From CBDFNC01 sp965249895 (GTDB lineage: Bacteria; Pseudomonadota; Gammaproteobacteria; Enterobacterales; CBDFNC01), in the NCBI GenBank assembly GCA_965249895.1, contig CBDFNC010000005.1, positions 496,001 through 560,000 of the forward strand: a stretch of DNA of 64,000 nucleotides, written 5' to 3'. The notes below the pieces were generated by a model that saw only the letters and a list, made by a program, of their open reading frames with translations, had not been told where the DNA came from and did no database searches. Below are positions 61,396 through 64,000 of the stretch, piece after piece; within the stretch, counting starts at the first letter, position 1, and each line of letters starts with the position of its first letter. A program made the position numbers and the translations under genes.

Positions 61396-61635
61396 ATCTT
61401 TGTATAATTTGTTGGTAATTTCAGTTGCGCATGATTATACATAGGCTATCCCTATCTCTCCAATGACTTTCCGCATTCTCTGTTGTGCTGGCATTATCAA
61501 TCAATCACTCGCCAACAATCATCACAGCCATTTCGACTTTATCCCTTCGTCTGAGGTAAACTCCGCAGAGGTGCCATATCATACGTTAATAATGAGAAAA
61601 CGCACAATAAGAACCTAATATTACGGAGTCATTCA

Positions 61636-62400
61636 GTGCAACTTAATTACCAAACCAGCGGCGAAGGTCCTGCCGTGTTTTTAATCCATGGTTTATTTGG
61701 CGATTTGGGCAATTTGAAAATGTTGGCCAAAGATTTGATCCCGAATTATCAAGTTATATTAGTAGACGTCCGTAACCATGGTCTATCGCCCCACTCCAAC
61801 TCCATGGGTTATCGCGACTTGGCGCAGGACATCATAGAGATAGCCGACCAGCTGTCGCTAACGCGTTATTCCTTAGTCGGTCACTCCATGGGTGGAAAGC
61901 TCGCCATGTCCGTGGCGTTTAACGACAAGGAAAGAGTGTCAAAGCTAGTTGTCGCCGATATGGCGCCGGTTGTTTACTTGCATAACAAACACGACAACGT
62001 ATTTAACGGCTTAAATGCTGTCAACCTGGCGGAGATCTCTTCTCGCAGTGACGCAGATAAACAACTGGCAGAGCATATAGAGGAAATGGGCGTTCGCCAA
62101 TTTTTATTAAAATCCCTTTATCGTAGCGATAAAGGCTTCGGCTGGCGCTTTAATATCAATGCTTTATATGACCAGTATCAGCAAATAATCGGCTGGCCAT
62201 ACACAGATCAAATCTTTACCGGAGACACCCTGTTTATCAAGGGTCAGAACTCCGACTATATTAAAGCCGCCGATAAAGCAGAGTTTGCCCGTCAATTCCC
62301 CAATGCCAGTGCAAAAATCATCCAGGGAACCGGACATTGGTTACACGCAGAAAAGCCGCAAATTTTTAATCGCCTCGTTTCCGAATTTTTAGCCTCCTAG
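61636..62400 (+). CDS. ybfF: Alpha/beta-hydrolase YbfF (acyl esterase)
   Basis: 254 residues. Alpha/beta-hydrolase fold with HGLFGDLGNLKMLAKDL (oxyanion region), DVRNHGLSPHSNSMGY, the nucleophile elbow LVGHSMGGKLAMS (Ser), and a C-terminal His in GTGHWLHAEKPQ. E. coli YbfF hydrolyses short acyl esters and acyl-CoA. The start at 61636 (GTG, read as Met) lies 15 bp after a weak ribosome site; family alignment supports it. Divergent from seqA. Confidence 0.9.
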   Translation: MQLNYQTSGEGPAVFLIHGLFGDLGNLKMLAKDLIPNYQVILVDVRNHGLSPHSNSMGYRDLAQDIIEIADQLSLTRYSLVGHSMGGKLAMSVAFNDKERVSKLVVADMAPVVYLHNKHDNVFNGLNAVNLAEISSRSDADKQLAEHIEEMGVRQFLLKSLYRSDKGFGWRFNINALYDQYQQIIGWPYTDQIFTGDTLFIKGQNSDYIKAADKAEFARQFPNASAKIIQGTGHWLHAEKPQIFNRLVSEFLAS

Positions 62401-62464
62401 GGTTAGATAAGGCAGCCCCTTTGTGATATATTTCCGCGGTTTAGAGAACAGCTAATTTATCCTC

Positions 62465-62686
62465 ATGCTTAGTGAATATACTGAACAAATTGAAACTCTC
62501 GGTCTTTATGGATTTTATATCGCAATTTTTGTCCTTATCGGCTTGTCGATTCAGGATGTGCTCAAGCGAGGAAACGTGCCTAAGTTTGGTCGAGTTGTAG
62601 TATGGCTAGTCCTTTTCTTTGGTTGCCTGGGGTTCATTTCCAAGGGCATTATCGAAGTGTTTTGGCAATCCAGTGGTATCGGTTAA
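62465..62686 (+). CDS. DUF2788 small membrane protein
   Basis: 73 residues with two hydrophobic segments (LYGFYIAIFVLIGLSIQDVL, VVVWLVLFFGCLGFISKGII). Matches the DUF2788 pattern of small inner-membrane proteins encoded between ybfF and ybfE in gammaproteobacteria. Function unknown. 12 bp separate it from ybfE, so the two are co-transcribed. Confidence 0.85.
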   Translation: MLSEYTEQIETLGLYGFYIAIFVLIGLSIQDVLKRGNVPKFGRVVVWLVLFFGCLGFISKGIIEVFWQSSGIG

Positions 62687-62698
62687 AGGCAGTAGTGA

Positions 62699-62971
62699 AT
62701 GGCAAAAGAGCTTTCTGACCGGACAACAATAGATCTGTTTTCGGAAGAAAAACGCCCAGGGCGGCCCAAAACCAACCCTCTTTCCAGGAATCAGCAGCTT
62801 AAGATCAATAAGCGCAACCAGATAAAACGGGACAGGGATAATGGACTAAGACGAGTTGAACTAAAAATCGAGCAAGACTTGTTCGATCATCTCAACGAAG
62901 TGGCCCTTAGCAAGAATATAAGCAGAAGCGAGTTAATTGTTTCTATGTTGGAAAACCAACTCGAATCATAG
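62699..62971 (+). CDS. ybfE: LexA-regulated protein YbfE
   Basis: 90 residues. The N-terminal pattern DRTTIDLFSEEKRPGRPKTN, then PLSRNQQLKINKRNQIKRDR, and a ribbon-helix-helix-like C-terminal part (RVELKIEQDLFDHLNEVALS, NISRSELI) match YbfE, a LexA-regulated protein next to fldA in E. coli. No clear LexA box was seen upstream here, so SOS control is only from the family. Confidence 0.9.
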   Translation: MAKELSDRTTIDLFSEEKRPGRPKTNPLSRNQQLKINKRNQIKRDRDNGLRRVELKIEQDLFDHLNEVALSKNISRSELIVSMLENQLES

Positions 62972-62988
62972 ACATCAGGATTTAAGAT

Positions 62989-63516
62989 ATGGCAAGTGTA
63001 GGAATATTTTTCGGTAGCGATACAGGTAACACAGAAGCGGTCGCTAAGATGATCCAAAAGCAGCTTGGTAAGAAGCTGGTTGAGGTGAAAGATATCGCGA
63101 AAAGCACCAAAGAAGAGATTGACGAGTTTAGTCTCATTCTTTTTGGTATCCCAACCTGGTATTACGGCGAAGCACAGTGTGACTGGGATGATTTTTTTCC
63201 TGATCTGGAAGAAATTGATTTCAGCGAAAAACTCGTTGCCATCTTTGGCTGTGGTGATCAGGAAGATTACGCAGAATATTTCCTCGATGCCATGGGTACC
63301 CTTGGTGATATCGTAGCAGCAAAAGGCGGCACGATTATTGGCCACTGGCCCACAGAAAGCTACGAATACGAAGCCTCTAAAGCTTTGGTTGACGATGACA
63401 ACTTTATCGGACTCGGTATCGATGAAGACCGTCAACCTGAACTGACTAAAGAGCGAGTAAACGGCTGGGTTAAGCAAGTCTATGAAGAAATGTGCTTAGC
63501 CGAACTGGAAGACTAA
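62989..63516 (+). CDS. fldA: Flavodoxin I
   Basis: 175 residues. FMN-binding electron carrier for radical SAM and biosynthetic enzymes (for example methionine synthase, biotin synthase). The phosphate-binding loop is FFGSDTGNTEAVAKMI; FMN contacts fall in IPTWYYGEAQCDWDDF and FGCGDQEDYAEYFLDA. Adjacent to ybfE and fur, the conserved fldA-fur pair. Confidence 0.96.
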   Translation: MASVGIFFGSDTGNTEAVAKMIQKQLGKKLVEVKDIAKSTKEEIDEFSLILFGIPTWYYGEAQCDWDDFFPDLEEIDFSEKLVAIFGCGDQEDYAEYFLDAMGTLGDIVAAKGGTIIGHWPTESYEYEASKALVDDDNFIGLGIDEDRQPELTKERVNGWVKQVYEEMCLAELED

Positions 63517-63522
63517 GCATAA

Positions 63523-63546
63523 AAAAGGGGGCGCTAGCCTCCTTTT
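63523..63546 (+). terminator. Terminator after fldA
   Basis: Stem aaaaggggg / cctcctttt with loop cgctag, one G-U pair. Starts seven bases after the fldA stop. Confidence 0.7.
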
Positions 63547-63706
63547 GTTATCTATATAAATAAATGTTATACCGATCCTGGCTTTTGTTAACAAAGTCCA
63601 CCAGCTAAAGGTTTCATGTTAGCCTGTTAGCTCTTATAATGGATACCAGACAAGTTGCCAGGACCCACCTGACAACTGAGTAAACAACTCGGAAACCTTA
63701 TTTCTT

Positions 63707-64000
63707 ATGGCCGACAATAATCAAGCTCTAAAAAAAGCAGGACTAAAAGTTACGTTACCGCGTATAAAGATCCTGGAACTTCTTCAAAAACCCGGCTGCC
63801 AGCACATCAGCGCTGAAGACCTTTACAAAATGCTTATCGATAAAGGGGAAGAAATAGGCTTAGCGACTGTCTATCGTGTATTAAACCAATTCGATGATGC
63901 AGGTATCGTCACTCGCCACCATTTCGAAGGCGGAAAATCCGTATTCGAACTTTCCACGCAGGAGCACCACGATCACCTGGTTTGTCTAACGTGCGGCAAG
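63707..64000 (+). CDS. fur: Ferric uptake regulator Fur (5' part)
   Basis: The first 98 codons are visible and run off the window end. MADNNQALKKAGLKVTLPRI starts the winged helix; KILELLQ, HISAEDLYKMLIDKGEEIGL and ATVYRVLNQFDDAGIV form the DNA-binding domain; the metal-site region begins HHFEGGKSVFELS, QEHHDHLVCLTCGK. Fur represses iron uptake genes with Fe2+. It follows fldA by 190 bp. Confidence 0.95.
   Translation, partial: MADNNQALKKAGLKVTLPRIKILELLQKPGCQHISAEDLYKMLIDKGEEIGLATVYRVLNQFDDAGIVTRHHFEGGKSVFELSTQEHHDHLVCLTCGK

Noticed and set aside
62887..63477. 196-codon frame antisense to fldA and ybfE
   Set aside because: Shadow of two well supported genes; composition and lack of motifs argue against coding.

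Overview
The window is a 64 kb piece of a gammaproteobacterial chromosome, most likely Alteromonadales (Alteromonadaceae-like). The reasons are core gene blocks in gammaproteobacterial order (purF-cvpA-dedD-folC-truA-fimV-asd-pdxB-fabB-mnmC; epmC/yfcL; pgm-seqA-ybfF-ybfE-fldA-fur; an Arg-His-Leu-Pro tRNA operon beside folD, cysS, ppiB and lpxH), a moderate GC content, and the expansion of periplasmic solute-binding sensors and c-di-GMP proteins common in marine gammaproteobacteria. The assignment is inference; no 16S gene is present.

Layout. 1-3.2 kb: end of a metal ABC permease, an EamA permease and a MATE pump. 3.2-17.2 kb is an accessory region: an IS630-type element carrying an AbrB-like gene, MITE-like and other dispersed repeats, an IS1111-type element nested in a repeat, a Crp/Fnr-like regulator, an SDR, and a group of signalling genes. 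Two paralogues join a periplasmic amino-acid-type binding domain to a degenerate GGDEF domain. A third uses the same sensor on a histidine kinase, divergent from a response regulator and a REC-GGDEF-EAL protein. 17.3-19.0 kb: a minus-strand tRNA operon with a duplicated tRNA-His, a tRNA-Pro pseudogene and two tandem arrays built from tRNA fragments. 19.2-26.3 kb: folD, a solute-binding protein, a broken M28 peptidase, cysS, ppiB and lpxH. 27.1-28.4 kb: a clean ISAs1-type insertion with an 8-bp target duplication. 28.5-43.2 kb: the conserved purF to mnmC block. 43.7-48.2 kb: a REC-CheC protein with a PAS-GGDEF partner whose signature is GGEKF, then yfcL, an NAD-kinase-like gene, a frameshifted epmC and an internally deleted TerC gene. 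48.3-54.4 kb: AroH-like DAHP synthase, a three-gene 2-oxoacid dehydrogenase operon, astE and a lipoprotein. 54.6-64 kb: glgP, an unknown coiled-coil protein, a decayed solute-binding gene, then pgm, seqA, ybfF, a DUF2788 gene, ybfE, fldA and the start of fur.

How the genes work together. The main theme outside housekeeping is signal input through one sensor family (5.5-14.7 kb) wired to different outputs. Both degenerate GGDEF proteins lost the catalytic signature and the substrate-binding segment but kept an RxxD motif at the exact inhibitory-site spacing, so they are candidate c-di-GMP receptors; the adjacent GGDEF-EAL protein keeps its catalytic motifs. A second theme is decay: an M28 peptidase, epmC, a TerC gene and a solute-binding gene are each frameshifted or deleted, and mobile elements and palindromic repeats fill most intergenic space of the accessory part.
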